Positions 55,342 to 63,868 of a stretch of DNA of 64,000 nucleotides are shown here, in pieces. Below the pieces are notes generated by a model, which saw only the letters and a program-made list of their open reading frames with translations, ran no database searches and was not told where the DNA came from. The translations under genes were made by a program, and so were the position numbers. The stretch's first letter is position 1. Every line of letters begins with the position of its first letter. This DNA comes from Nereida sp. MMG025 (GTDB lineage: Bacteria; Pseudomonadota; Alphaproteobacteria; Rhodobacterales; Rhodobacteraceae). The stretch spans positions 140,203 through 204,202 of the forward strand of contig NZ_JAKFZN010000004.1 in the NCBI RefSeq assembly GCF_021654165.1, written 5' to 3'.

Positions 55342-56625
55342 ATGGCACAGCTTTATCCTTTTACAGACCCGCGCGCAGCAGACCAAACACCCCCGATCAC
55401 CATCGCATCAGGCGATGGCTGTTGGGTCACCGATGTGCATGGCACCAGATACATGGATGCCGTCGCTGGCCTGTGGTGCACCGCCCTTGGCTGGTCCAAC
55501 CGCGAATTGATCGACGCCGCGCAAGCGCAAATGCAACAGTTGCCCTACTACCATTCCTTCAAGGGCCGCAGCATAGACGTGACCGATCAACTGGCTACAA
55601 AACTGGCCCAGATCACGCCAGAAGGGATTGAGCGGTTCTTCTTTGGTTGCTCAGGCTCGGAAGCGGTGGATATCGCCGTCAAAATCGCGCGGTTCTATCA
55701 AAACGGACGCGGCAAGACGGATAAAAAGCAGATCATCAGCCGGCACGGGGCTTATCACGGATCGCTGACCACTAGTGCGGGGCTGACGGGACTGGCCTAT
55801 GCGCATGGCGGTTTTGACCTGCCGTGGCCCATCCGCGTGGGTCGCCCGCACTATCATGGCGAAGCCCATAGCGGCGAAAGCGAGGCGCAATTCACCCAAC
55901 GCCTTGTGGATGAGCTGGAAGCGACCATCACAGATCACGGCACAGATACCATCGCCGCCATGATCGGCGAGCCGGTGATGGGGGCAGGGGGGGTCATCAT
56001 CCCGCCCGCTGGCTATTGGGCTGGCGTGCAAGAGGTGCTGAAAGCCCATGACATATTGCTGATCGCCGACGAGGTGATCTGCGGCTTTGGGCGCACGGGG
56101 TCCTGGTTTGGCTGCAACACCTACGGGATCGCGCCGCAAATGATGACCATGGCCAAGCAACTGACCAGCGCCTACGCACCCCTTTCGGCCGTGGGTATCC
56201 ACGCCGATATGTATGAGGTCATTGCGGATTTCGGCCACCAACACGGCACCTTCGGGCACGGGCTGACCTACGGGGGCCACCCTGTCAGCTGCGCAGTCGC
56301 GCTCAAAGCGATCGAGATTTATGAGCGTATGGACGTGGAAGCCACCGTGCAGGCGCGCGGCGCCCATCTGGCCAAGCGGCTGGAGCGGTTCAAGACGATG
56401 AATTCTGTGGGCAACGTGCGGTCCAAAGGGCTGATTGCTGCCGTTGAACTGGACCCCGCATCGGGCCTCACAGGCGCGATGGTCGGGGCCGAGGCCGAAA
56501 AACGTGGGGTGTTCTTCCGCATCATTGGCGACACGATTGCCATGTCACCGCCTTTGATTGTGAGCGACGACGAGATTGATCACTTCACGGATGTTTTGGA
56601 GGACAGTATCCAAGCGGCGGGGTAG
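55342..56625 (+). CDS. Class III (omega) aminotransferase
   Basis: A 427-residue PLP-dependent aminotransferase of the omega-amino acid/amine:pyruvate group. It has FGCSGSEAVDIAVKIAR, the Y-H pair in SRHGAYHGSL, the PLP pocket Asp in LLIADEVICGFGRTG, and the Schiff-base Lys in MMTMAKQLTSAYAPLSA. FGHGLTYGGHPVSCAVALKA is typical of the family. The ATG at 55342 gives the standard start. An upstream 205-codon extension overlaps the divergent gene and is rejected. The amine donor is unknown. Confidence 0.9.
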   Translation: MAQLYPFTDPRAADQTPPITIASGDGCWVTDVHGTRYMDAVAGLWCTALGWSNRELIDAAQAQMQQLPYYHSFKGRSIDVTDQLATKLAQITPEGIERFFFGCSGSEAVDIAVKIARFYQNGRGKTDKKQIISRHGAYHGSLTTSAGLTGLAYAHGGFDLPWPIRVGRPHYHGEAHSGESEAQFTQRLVDELEATITDHGTDTIAAMIGEPVMGAGGVIIPPAGYWAGVQEVLKAHDILLIADEVICGFGRTGSWFGCNTYGIAPQMMTMAKQLTSAYAPLSAVGIHADMYEVIADFGHQHGTFGHGLTYGGHPVSCAVALKAIEIYERMDVEATVQARGAHLAKRLERFKTMNSVGNVRSKGLIAAVELDPASGLTGAMVGAEAEKRGVFFRIIGDTIAMSPPLIVSDDEIDHFTDVLEDSIQAAG

Positions 56626-56727
56626 GGGGACGGTCTGCTTTGCGGGACAAAGCGCCAATTTGCTGCGGCTGCGCCAATGGCCGCTATAAACATGTAAATT
56701 GGGGCTATCTGTCGCCTAGCGGGGCGA

Positions 56728-58170
56728 TTAGGCGGCCGCAGTCTCACGCTTTTGTTTTGCCCGAACATCAACTCGCAGACGCTCCGCTTCATATCTTTTC
56801 ATCGCGGCGCCCACATCCCATTTTCGGATTTCTTTTGCAATAGCGGAGGTGTATTTGGCCGTCGCGCCGCTCGAAATCTGATGGCGCACCTCGCCGACCT
56901 TCAGACAGGTGTGGGCGGCAGGGCCGTTAAACGCGGCGCCTGGCTGCATTACGGGCCCAAATATGGCGGTCAGCGTGCGGCGTTCTTCGCGCGTCAGCCC
57001 ATAGGCGAACATTGGCGCCAGCAACAGAGATTCCGACAGGCATCCGTTGGCCGTGACGACTTCGTGACGGTCGCAGGCAAAATGAACCCACGTGATTTTC
57101 GACTTGCCCTTCATGTGGCGAATACCGGGGAGTTTGGTCAACGCTTTGGCGGGCGCAAAAGCCTTCCCGTCAAAATACCGGGTCAGCTGCCCATCACCGC
57201 CAACCAGAATGCGGTGTTGCGGGGATACGATCAGGTCTTGCGCGGGCAGGCCCTTGCCCAATGCCCCTGCCGCAATAAGGACAGGCTTGCCATCAAAATC
57301 GACATCTTCAAGGAGCTGATCGCTGCTGCGTACCCATCGGATTTCCTGCGGCCCGTGATCTGCGGTCAGCACCAGATCACCGGGGCGCAGGGTTTCTACC
57401 GCGCGCGGGCCATCTGGGGTGTCGATCATTGTGCCAGCGTTGTAGCAGGTGGTGGTCGTTTCAATATTACTTGTGTTCATCCCAAGCGTTTGGGTCGTAT
57501 GGCTGTCGTTGTCTTCACCGCCATCGATCGCTGTGATCTGCGCATTGCGGCCAGTGGTTATCGTGTCATCGCCTTTGCCGGTAGAGATATTGCCCGAGTC
57601 TGCATCATCACCAATGGTAAGGCTGTCGTTACCTTCCTTTGTTGCGATGGATTGGATCGTGGCGCGATCTCCAAACTCGATGGTATCATCGCCTGCGCGC
57701 GTATCTATGTTTGCGAATGTCGCATCATCGCCGACGATCAAACTGTCGCTGTTGTCTCCAAACGTCCAGTTGCGGGTCGTCGTAAACCCGTTGCCAATTG
57801 TGACATCGTTGCTGCCGAGAGTTGAACCATCAAATTGTCCAAAACTGACGCCGTCTGCGGCCGTCATCGTCAGACCATCAGATGACTTCGCATCAAGATT
57901 GATCCCAGCAAGATCGGAATTGGCGGCAACGTCGACGGTTGATGTCAGATTGCCTTCGACCTTGATGTTGAACGCGTTGGTGTTCGAGCTTTGGAAAATG
58001 ATATCGAAATCCGCTGGAATGCCGCTGTCCGCCTTAAAGGTGACGTTCGAGTTAGCGGAAGCATCAATGATAAAGATATCGCCGTCAGTGACCTGAATGT
58101 CGGTCCCTGCTGCGATTTCATTGGGGCCAAGCGGATCGGTGCCAGCGGCGACGATTGTGAAAGTTGGCAT
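56728..58170 (-). CDS. Repeat-containing Hint-domain protein, probably secreted
   Basis: A 480-residue protein. The N-terminal half is an acidic, Thr/Ser/Asp-rich beta-type region with no classical signal peptide. Four tandem repeats of about 20 residues follow (around residues 135-220), each built like GDDTIEFGDRATIQSIAT with GD/GN pairs as in RTX-type folds. A Hint (hedgehog/intein) domain begins at about residue 244 with TTCYNAGTMIDTPDGPRAVE, includes GDLVLTADHGPQEIRW, and has the catalytic-region SPQHRIL. The C-terminus is basic (KRYEAERLRVDVRAKQKRE). Type I secretion and self-cleavage are plausible. Such proteins are frequent in roseobacters, but their targets are unknown. Confidence 0.85.
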   Translation of the reverse strand: MPTFTIVAAGTDPLGPNEIAAGTDIQVTDGDIFIIDASANSNVTFKADSGIPADFDIIFQSSNTNAFNIKVEGNLTSTVDVAANSDLAGINLDAKSSDGLTMTAADGVSFGQFDGSTLGSNDVTIGNGFTTTRNWTFGDNSDSLIVGDDATFANIDTRAGDDTIEFGDRATIQSIATKEGNDSLTIGDDADSGNISTGKGDDTITTGRNAQITAIDGGEDNDSHTTQTLGMNTSNIETTTTCYNAGTMIDTPDGPRAVETLRPGDLVLTADHGPQEIRWVRSSDQLLEDVDFDGKPVLIAAGALGKGLPAQDLIVSPQHRILVGGDGQLTRYFDGKAFAPAKALTKLPGIRHMKGKSKITWVHFACDRHEVVTANGCLSESLLLAPMFAYGLTREERRTLTAIFGPVMQPGAAFNGPAAHTCLKVGEVRHQISSGATAKYTSAIAKEIRKWDVGAAMKRYEAERLRVDVRAKQKRETAAA

Positions 58171-58405
58171 CTTTTAATCTCGGCAAGCAGTTTGATTACC
58201 GATCAAGGGATAGGTTGAAACAATTAACGTAGTCTTTTCAGAGTGCTCAAGAAAAACTCAAAAATTAATCGAATTTGAGCTTTGTGCGTTGGATAAAGCC
58301 GCTGTTGGTACATCGGTAACAAGGGGCTTAACACCGACCAACGCCGCATCAGGTACAGATATCCGCTTTGAAATGGCGAACGGCAGGACGGCTCGCCAAG
58401 TTGCA

Positions 58406-59053
58406 CTAAATGTCGATGCGCTCTGCGACACTCAGTGCATCCTCAAGTTCAACGCCAAGGTAGCGCAGTGTACTGTCAACTTTGGTGTGACCGTGCAACA
58501 GCTGCACCGCACGCAGATTACTGGTCTTCCGATAAATCTCCGCTGCCTTAGTGCGCCGGAGTGAGTGTGTGCTATATTCACTCGGAGCTAGCCCGATCGC
58601 AGTGCCCCACTCTCGCACCAATCGTCCATACTGGCGCGTTGAGATATGTGGCTGGTAATGAAAGCAGCTGGTAAACATAAACTGACACGCAAACATCTTG
58701 GGAGCTCTGTCCCGAGACAAAACGGTTTCACGCGTGTTTTCCGTCAGTTCAAACTGGACCGGTCGTTTGGTCTTGCTCTGGATCACGAAAACGCGTTCCC
58801 CAACGCGGTCGTCCTTAACAAGGTCCGCCACGGCCAAGTTGACGAGATCACAGCCGCGCAGCTTGCTGTCGATGGCGACGTTGAACAAAGCTAGATCGCG
58901 TAGATAACCCGCCAGCTCGAACCGTGCCCGGATTGCCCATACCCGTTTTGGCAGCAACGACCGTTTTTGATCGATGATCCGCCCCTTGTTCCAGGCTCTG
59001 CGTTGCGGGAAGTTGGACTCTTGGCATGATATGCCCTCCGACCCACCCTCCAA
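58406..59053 (-). CDS. Short tyrosine recombinase/integrase
   Basis: A 215-residue phage-integrase-fold recombinase matching the short form common in Rhodobacterales. It has FNVAIDSKLRGCDLVNL (first Arg), STRQYGRLVREW, THSLRRTKAAEIYRK (His-x-x-Arg), LLHGHTKVDSTLRYLG (second His, nucleophile Tyr) and a short tail EDALSVAERIDI. The centre (DRAPKMFACQFMFTSCFHYQ) is unlike the usual DWLFPSR region. It has only a TTG start at 59053 in this frame, so the 5' end may be damaged. The 235 bases between it and the Hint gene show no gene I believe. Confidence 0.8.
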   Translation of the reverse strand: MEGGSEGISCQESNFPQRRAWNKGRIIDQKRSLLPKRVWAIRARFELAGYLRDLALFNVAIDSKLRGCDLVNLAVADLVKDDRVGERVFVIQSKTKRPVQFELTENTRETVLSRDRAPKMFACQFMFTSCFHYQPHISTRQYGRLVREWGTAIGLAPSEYSTHSLRRTKAAEIYRKTSNLRAVQLLHGHTKVDSTLRYLGVELEDALSVAERIDI

Positions 59054-59228
59054 ACCCAGTCACCAACACCGCGCTGGCAGTAAAATTGTAATGTACTTGG
59101 CAATGGCAGCTATCAAAAGACGACTGACGGCATCGGCGCTGTATTCGCACGCGACCGCTCAGAGCCCAGAGTGACCGATGCTGCGCGGTGCACGAATGGC
59201 GGGTTTGTGTGTTTTCAGTCCCGAATAC

Positions 59229-61274
59229 CTACAAGTCCTTTACCAGCCGCAGCGCGTCATAAATTGCGGCGTGCGTATTGCGGGCTGACACGGCATCGCC
59301 GATCCGGAAGAGTTGAAACGTCCCGGCCTCATTGCGTTGAATGGTCTGCGGCGCACCTTCGATCAACGCATCGTGGTCCACAGCCCCGCCGTTCAAGCTG
59401 AGTGGTTTCAGATCGAAATATAACTCATCCAAAGGCAATGTGCCGTAGTTGATCACGACCTGATCATAATCTTGTTCTTTTGAGTGATCGCTGTAGTCGG
59501 TGCCGATCGTTGCTGTCAGTTTGTTGCCGCTGCGCGCCACGTCGAGCAATCGGCGGGTTACTGTGAAGGTCACGTCCTTGTCCTGCAGCGCGCGCATGTA
59601 AGGCACGAGATTCATCGCCATGACGCCCGGCGCAAACGTACGATCCGGGGTCATCACCTCGACGGTTGATCCTGCGGCGGCTGCGATATCTGCCGCTTGC
59701 AGTCCTGCGTGATCGCCCGCTTCGTCATAGATCAGAACGTTCTGCGCAGGGTTCACATCCCCTGCGATGATATCCCATGAGGTTGCCACATGAGCCGCAC
59801 CCTTACCGGTCTCAAAGAGTTCGGTGTTGGGCACGCCGCCTGTGGCGATGATGACGACATCGGGGTTTAGGGCTGTGACGTCTTTCGCCTCGGCCCAGGT
59901 GTTGAAATGGAATTCCACATCGCGGGCCGCACATTGCGCCATCCGCCAGTCGATGATCGAGATCATCTCGCGACGGCGCGGGCTCAGGGCGGTCAGACGC
60001 ACTTGTCCACCGGGGTCAGGTTGCGCCTCGAACACCACAACATCGTGACCACGTTCAGCGGCGACGCGGGCGGCTTCGAGTCCCGCTGGCCCTGCGCCAA
60101 CGACGACAACTTTGCGTTTCACTTCGGCTGCTTGGATCGTATGCGGCATGGTCAACTCGCGCCCTGTCGCAGCGTTGTGGATGCAAAGCGCGTCTCCGGC
60201 CTCATAGATGCGATCCAGACAATAAGTGGCACCAACGCAGGGGCGAATATCGTCCTCGTGCCCCTCCGTAATCTTTTTGACCACATGGGGATCGGCCATA
60301 TGCGCACGGGTCATGCCGACCATATCCAGAAGGCCCGCTTCGACCGCATGCCGCGCAGTGGCCACATCGGGGATCTTGGCGGCATGGAAGGTTGGCATGC
60401 CTGTCAGTTTCTTCACCTGCCCTGCAAAATCAAGATGCGGCGCATTCTTCATGCCTTGAACGGGGATCAGATCGGTCATGGCAGGATCCGTATGGATGCG
60501 GCCGCGCACGACGTTCAGAAAGTCCAGTTGGCCCGTATCGGCCAGCGTCTTGGAAATTTTCAGCCCGTCTTCGGCAGTGATGCCGCCTTTCTGCGCCTCA
60601 TCCGCTGTGTAACGGAAGCCCACGATGAAGTCGTCGCCGACGCGTTTGCGGATCGCCGCCAGAACATCCAGCGGAAACCGCATGCGGTTTTCGAGAGTGT
60701 CCGCGCCATAGGGCCCAACAAGATCATTGGTAAGCGGCGACCAGAATTGATCCAAAAGGTGACCGTATACCTGCAACTCAATGCCATCCATACCGCCCGC
60801 CTGCATCCGCTCTGCCGCATCGGCAAAATCGGTAATTATCCGTTCGATATCCCAATCCTCGATCAGTTTGGGAAAGGCACGGTGGGCGGGCTCGCGGTGT
60901 TTGGAGGACGAGACAGATGGCAACCAATCGCCTTTGTTCCACGTTGTTCGCCGTCCCAAATGCGTCAGCTGGATCATCACGGCACAACCATGCTCATGGC
61001 AGCTATCGGTCAGGTCCTGGATCCACGGCACAACCTCGTCCTTATAGGCAAGGATATTGTTGAACACCGGCGGGCTGTCCTTTGATACCGCCGCAGAGCC
61101 CGCGGTCATGGTCAGAGCCACGCCCGCTTTCGCGCGCTCGGCATGATAGGCCCGATAGCGGTCTTTGGGCATGCCGTCTTCGGGGTAGGCAGGCTCATGG
61201 CTGGTTGTCATGATCCGATTTTTCAATGTCAGGTGTTTCAGTTGATAGGGCTGAAGCAGCGGGTCTTTGGTCAT
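59229..61274 (-). CDS. NADH:flavin oxidoreductase/NAD(P)-binding protein (dienoyl-CoA reductase or N-demethylase type)
   Basis: A 681-residue multidomain flavoprotein. The N-terminal OYE-like FMN barrel (about 1-345) has MIQLTHLGRRT and DGIELQVYGHLLDQFWSPLTN. A Cys segment RPCVGATYCLDRIYEAGDALCIHN follows, and then FAD/NAD halves with KVVVVGAGPAGLEAARVAAERG. The order fits 2,4-dienoyl-CoA reductase, trimethylamine dehydrogenase and N-methylproline (stachydrine-pathway) demethylase relatives. The Cys segment shows three cysteines rather than four, so the 4Fe-4S site may differ. The ATG has AAGGAA upstream. It is divergent from a TetR gene across two operators. Confidence 0.85.
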   Translation of the reverse strand: MTKDPLLQPYQLKHLTLKNRIMTTSHEPAYPEDGMPKDRYRAYHAERAKAGVALTMTAGSAAVSKDSPPVFNNILAYKDEVVPWIQDLTDSCHEHGCAVMIQLTHLGRRTTWNKGDWLPSVSSSKHREPAHRAFPKLIEDWDIERIITDFADAAERMQAGGMDGIELQVYGHLLDQFWSPLTNDLVGPYGADTLENRMRFPLDVLAAIRKRVGDDFIVGFRYTADEAQKGGITAEDGLKISKTLADTGQLDFLNVVRGRIHTDPAMTDLIPVQGMKNAPHLDFAGQVKKLTGMPTFHAAKIPDVATARHAVEAGLLDMVGMTRAHMADPHVVKKITEGHEDDIRPCVGATYCLDRIYEAGDALCIHNAATGRELTMPHTIQAAEVKRKVVVVGAGPAGLEAARVAAERGHDVVVFEAQPDPGGQVRLTALSPRRREMISIIDWRMAQCAARDVEFHFNTWAEAKDVTALNPDVVIIATGGVPNTELFETGKGAAHVATSWDIIAGDVNPAQNVLIYDEAGDHAGLQAADIAAAAGSTVEVMTPDRTFAPGVMAMNLVPYMRALQDKDVTFTVTRRLLDVARSGNKLTATIGTDYSDHSKEQDYDQVVINYGTLPLDELYFDLKPLSLNGGAVDHDALIEGAPQTIQRNEAGTFQLFRIGDAVSARNTHAAIYDALRLVKDL

Positions 61275-61319
61275 TGAAAAATTCCTTTTTCGAAGGCGTC
61301 AGAAGGTGTGCAGAAATCC

Positions 61320-61368
61320 TGACATAGGTGTCAAGTTTATCTTGGGTGGCAATTGACACACCTGTCAA
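61320..61368. promoter_or_regulatory. Two TGACA-N4-TGTCA operators between the flavoprotein and TetR genes
   Basis: TGACATAGGTGTCA (61320-61333) and TTGACACACCTGTCAA (61353-61368) are palindromes of the same form, with centres about 34 bases apart. The second overlaps a TTGACA -35 box for the TetR gene (-10-like TATTCT at 61375-61380, spacer 16). This arrangement would let one regulator repress both divergent promoters. Confidence 0.8.
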
Positions 61369-61386
61369 GAAATCTATTCTTGCGGC

Positions 61387-61998
61387 ATGCTACAGCCTTC
61401 CTCTCGTCAACGCGGCTCAAAAGACCTGTGGCTCGATGCCGCCTACGAGATGTTGGTGTCCGACGGTATCGGCGCGGTCAAAATCATGGCCTTGGCCGAA
61501 AAACTGAACCTCTCGCGCACAGGCTTTTATTGGTTTTTTGCGGACCTCAAAGAACTGCACGTCGCAATGATCGAACGGTGGGAAAACAAGAACACCGGCA
61601 ACCTTGTCAAGCGCTGCAACAAGCCTGCGCCGAACATCTGTACCGGGTTGTTCAACCTAATGGATTGCTGGCTTGATCCTTCCCTGTTCGATGCGGGCCT
61701 CGACCTGGCCATCCGCAACTGGGCCCGTGTGGACGGAGATCTACAGATCCGATTGAACGATGCAGATCGCATCCGTATTAGTGCCGTCGCGGATCTGTTT
61801 CAACGCCACGGCTTTTCAGCTGATCAAGCCCACGTGCGCAGTCTCACAGTGATCTATACACAGATCGGGTATATCTCGATGGAGGTTGAGGAGGCGCGAC
61901 AAGACAGGCTCGCACGGGTACAGCACTACGTTGAGATTTTCTCTGGCATCGTTCCTTCGAGAAGCGACGTCGATGAGTTTTTAGAGCGGCATATTTAA
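61387..61998 (+). CDS. TetR-family regulator
   Basis: A 203-residue regulator. The N-terminal helix-turn-helix (residues about 15-60) includes IGAVKIMALAEKLNLSRTGFYWFFADLKEL, and a helical ligand domain follows. It is divergent from the FMN/FAD oxidoreductase and probably controls it through the two palindromes between. Its -10 box ends only six bases before the ATG, so the transcript may be leaderless. Confidence 0.9.
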   Translation: MLQPSSRQRGSKDLWLDAAYEMLVSDGIGAVKIMALAEKLNLSRTGFYWFFADLKELHVAMIERWENKNTGNLVKRCNKPAPNICTGLFNLMDCWLDPSLFDAGLDLAIRNWARVDGDLQIRLNDADRIRISAVADLFQRHGFSADQAHVRSLTVIYTQIGYISMEVEEARQDRLARVQHYVEIFSGIVPSRSDVDEFLERHI

Positions 61999-62182
61999 GC
62001 AAAAATTCGATGCCTGACTGCAGTATCACAAGACGATTACGTCCCGATAGTCCGTTTGCCGACAGATGCGCTTTTGTGGTCATTGGTGCAAGTCTGGCAA
62101 ATTCGCTGCTTGTCACGCGATCTGCCAGTTCATGTGCGATGCTACGGTTGGGGTGAAGCGCTGCATTGAGCGTTACGCTGAC

Positions 62183-62707
62183 CTACGCGCTTTGCGCCTC
62201 TGCCAGTCGTGCAAGTCGTTTGGCGCTGGTTAGCGCAGCATCTTGGGATAAAGACCACGCCTGGGTTAATCCTTCGATGATAACCATGACGTCATTGGGA
62301 CTGATGTCGCACCCTGCACTTACCGCAGCTCGTTGTGAGACTTCCGACTTGTGGGCTTCCAAGAGCTGGCGGAGCTTCTGATCATCGGGTGCAGAGGCGA
62401 CAGCCGCGTGAAACAAGCAGCCGTGGCTGGCTTCTGTTTGCATCCAATTCGCCACGCGATCGAGTGTCTCATCCAAGCTCTGCCCAGATGACCTGTTCTG
62501 ATCGCCAAAAACATGCCCCAAATACCGCTGGTGCCGATGCTCTAACGCCATTCGGATCATCAGATCGCGCGAGGGGGCGTATTTGTAGAGCGTGCGCAGG
62601 CTCACACCTGCGGCGTCACGCAAGTCCTCAACGCTGGGTGCAGCAAAGCCCTGCATCGCAAAGGCGCGCTCCAAGCCGTCAGCAATCTTTGTCGCCATCT
62701 CATTCAT
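62183..62707 (-). CDS. TetR-family regulator of the adjacent oxidoreductase
   Basis: A 174-residue regulator (171 if the ATG at 62698 is used). Its N-terminal helix-turn-helix reads PSVEDLRDAAGVSLRTLYKYAPSRDLMIRMAL. The HTH is typical of small TetR proteins that pair with oxidoreductases. It is divergent from the MDR gene, with two related palindromes in the 65-base gap. The effector is unknown. Confidence 0.9.
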   Translation of the reverse strand: MNEMATKIADGLERAFAMQGFAAPSVEDLRDAAGVSLRTLYKYAPSRDLMIRMALEHRHQRYLGHVFGDQNRSSGQSLDETLDRVANWMQTEASHGCLFHAAVASAPDDQKLRQLLEAHKSEVSQRAAVSAGCDISPNDVMVIIEGLTQAWSLSQDAALTSAKRLARLAEAQSA

Positions 62708-62717
62708 GATTGACGAA

Positions 62718-62761
62718 GTAGAGTGTTCGCTCTACCTGCGCAAGTAGAGTAAACATTCTAC
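62718..62761. promoter_or_regulatory. Duplicated operator GTAGAG-N6-CTCTAC between TetR and MDR genes
   Basis: GTAGAGTGTTCGCTCTAC (62718-62735) is a near-perfect palindrome. GTAGAGTAAACATTCTAC (62744-62761) matches it at 15 of 18 positions when read on the opposite strand. The spacing is 26 bases, about two and a half turns. Confidence 0.85.
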
Positions 62762-62772
62762 CAGAGATTTGC

Positions 62773-63819
62773 ATGATCCTTCCCGAAACGATGCGCGGCG
62801 TTATCCTAACTGGCCATGGCGGGCCAGAGATGCTTGAAATGCGGGACAATCTACCGGTGCTTACGCCAGGCCCAAACGACGTGATCGTCCGCGTGCGGGC
62901 CGCCGGGGTGAACAACACCGACATCAACACCCGCACCGCTTGGTATTCCAAGGGCGACGCCGAAGATGCAGATGCCACTTGGTCGGGTAAGCCTTTGGAG
63001 TTTCCACGTATTCAAGGGGCGGATGTGTGCGGGGAAATCGTGGCTGTCGGATCGGATGTTGACGCCAGCCGCATCGGCGAGCGCGTTCTTATTGAGCCGT
63101 GCATCCGCTTTGCGGACGGCGCGAAACAAACTCCGCCTTGGTATTTCGGCTCTGAATGTGATGGCGGGTTTGCCCAGTTCACGCGAGTTGACGCACGTCA
63201 TGCCTACACCATCAACAGCGATCTGACGGATATCGAACTGGCGTCCTTTCCGTGCTCCTATTCCACGGCAGAAAACATGCTGACGCGTGCCAACCTGCAA
63301 GCGGGCGAGAGTGTTTTGGTCACTGGTGCGTCGGGCGGCGTCGGTTCAGCCACCGTGCAACTGGCCCGCGCACGCGGCGCGACCGTTATCGCCATCACCA
63401 GCCCTGCGAAGATGGGCACCCTGACGGACCTTGGCGCAGACCGAACACTGCCAAGGGATGCGGATCTGGTTGCGGAATTGGGTGCAAGCAGCATCGACGT
63501 GGTGGTGGACCTTGTGGCAGGACCAAAATGGCCAAGCCTTTTAGATGTCCTGCGCCCCGGTGGCCGCTATGCCGTCGCTGGTGCCATCGGCGGCCCATTG
63601 GTCGAACTGGACGTGCGCACGCTTTACCTCAAGGATCTTAGCTTCTTCGGTTGCACCGTTCTGGAACCGGACGTCTTCGGGAATTTGATTGGGCGGATCG
63701 AGCGATCCGAGATCAAGCCGTTGGTGGCCGAGGTCTTTGCGTTGGATAATATCAACGCCGCACAAGATGCCTTTGGGGCCAAAGGCTACACGGGCAAGAT
63801 TGTTTTGAAGGTAGATTGA
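62773..63819 (+). CDS. Quinone-oxidoreductase-like MDR protein
   Basis: A 348-residue medium-chain dehydrogenase of the zeta-crystallin/quinone-reductase type. It has the NADPH loop SVLVTGASGGVGSATVQLA, DVVVDLVAGPKWPSLLDVLRPGG, and a C-terminal GYTGKIVLKVD. It lacks the structural-zinc cysteine cluster of alcohol dehydrogenases. The N-terminus MILPETMRGVILTGHGGPEMLEM fits the family. The divergent TetR gene with paired operators suggests induction by a substrate such as a quinone or an enal. Confidence 0.88.
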   Translation: MILPETMRGVILTGHGGPEMLEMRDNLPVLTPGPNDVIVRVRAAGVNNTDINTRTAWYSKGDAEDADATWSGKPLEFPRIQGADVCGEIVAVGSDVDASRIGERVLIEPCIRFADGAKQTPPWYFGSECDGGFAQFTRVDARHAYTINSDLTDIELASFPCSYSTAENMLTRANLQAGESVLVTGASGGVGSATVQLARARGATVIAITSPAKMGTLTDLGADRTLPRDADLVAELGASSIDVVVDLVAGPKWPSLLDVLRPGGRYAVAGAIGGPLVELDVRTLYLKDLSFFGCTVLEPDVFGNLIGRIERSEIKPLVAEVFALDNINAAQDAFGAKGYTGKIVLKVD

Positions 63820-63868
63820 TCAGCCGATGAGCGGGCACGACCCAAAGAGCGGCTTGCCTCACTTTGCT

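Noticed and set aside
58289..58564. Open frame between the Hint gene and the integrase
   Set aside because: Overlaps the integrase 3' end, has no domain or ribosome site, and only its first half lies in the gap. Possibly a remnant, not supported as a gene.
61999..62182. Minus-strand frame reading SIAHELADRVTSSEFARLAP in the gap between the two TetR genes
   Set aside because: Protein-like composition but no start signal, no recognised family, and overlap with the TetR gene end. At most a gene fragment.
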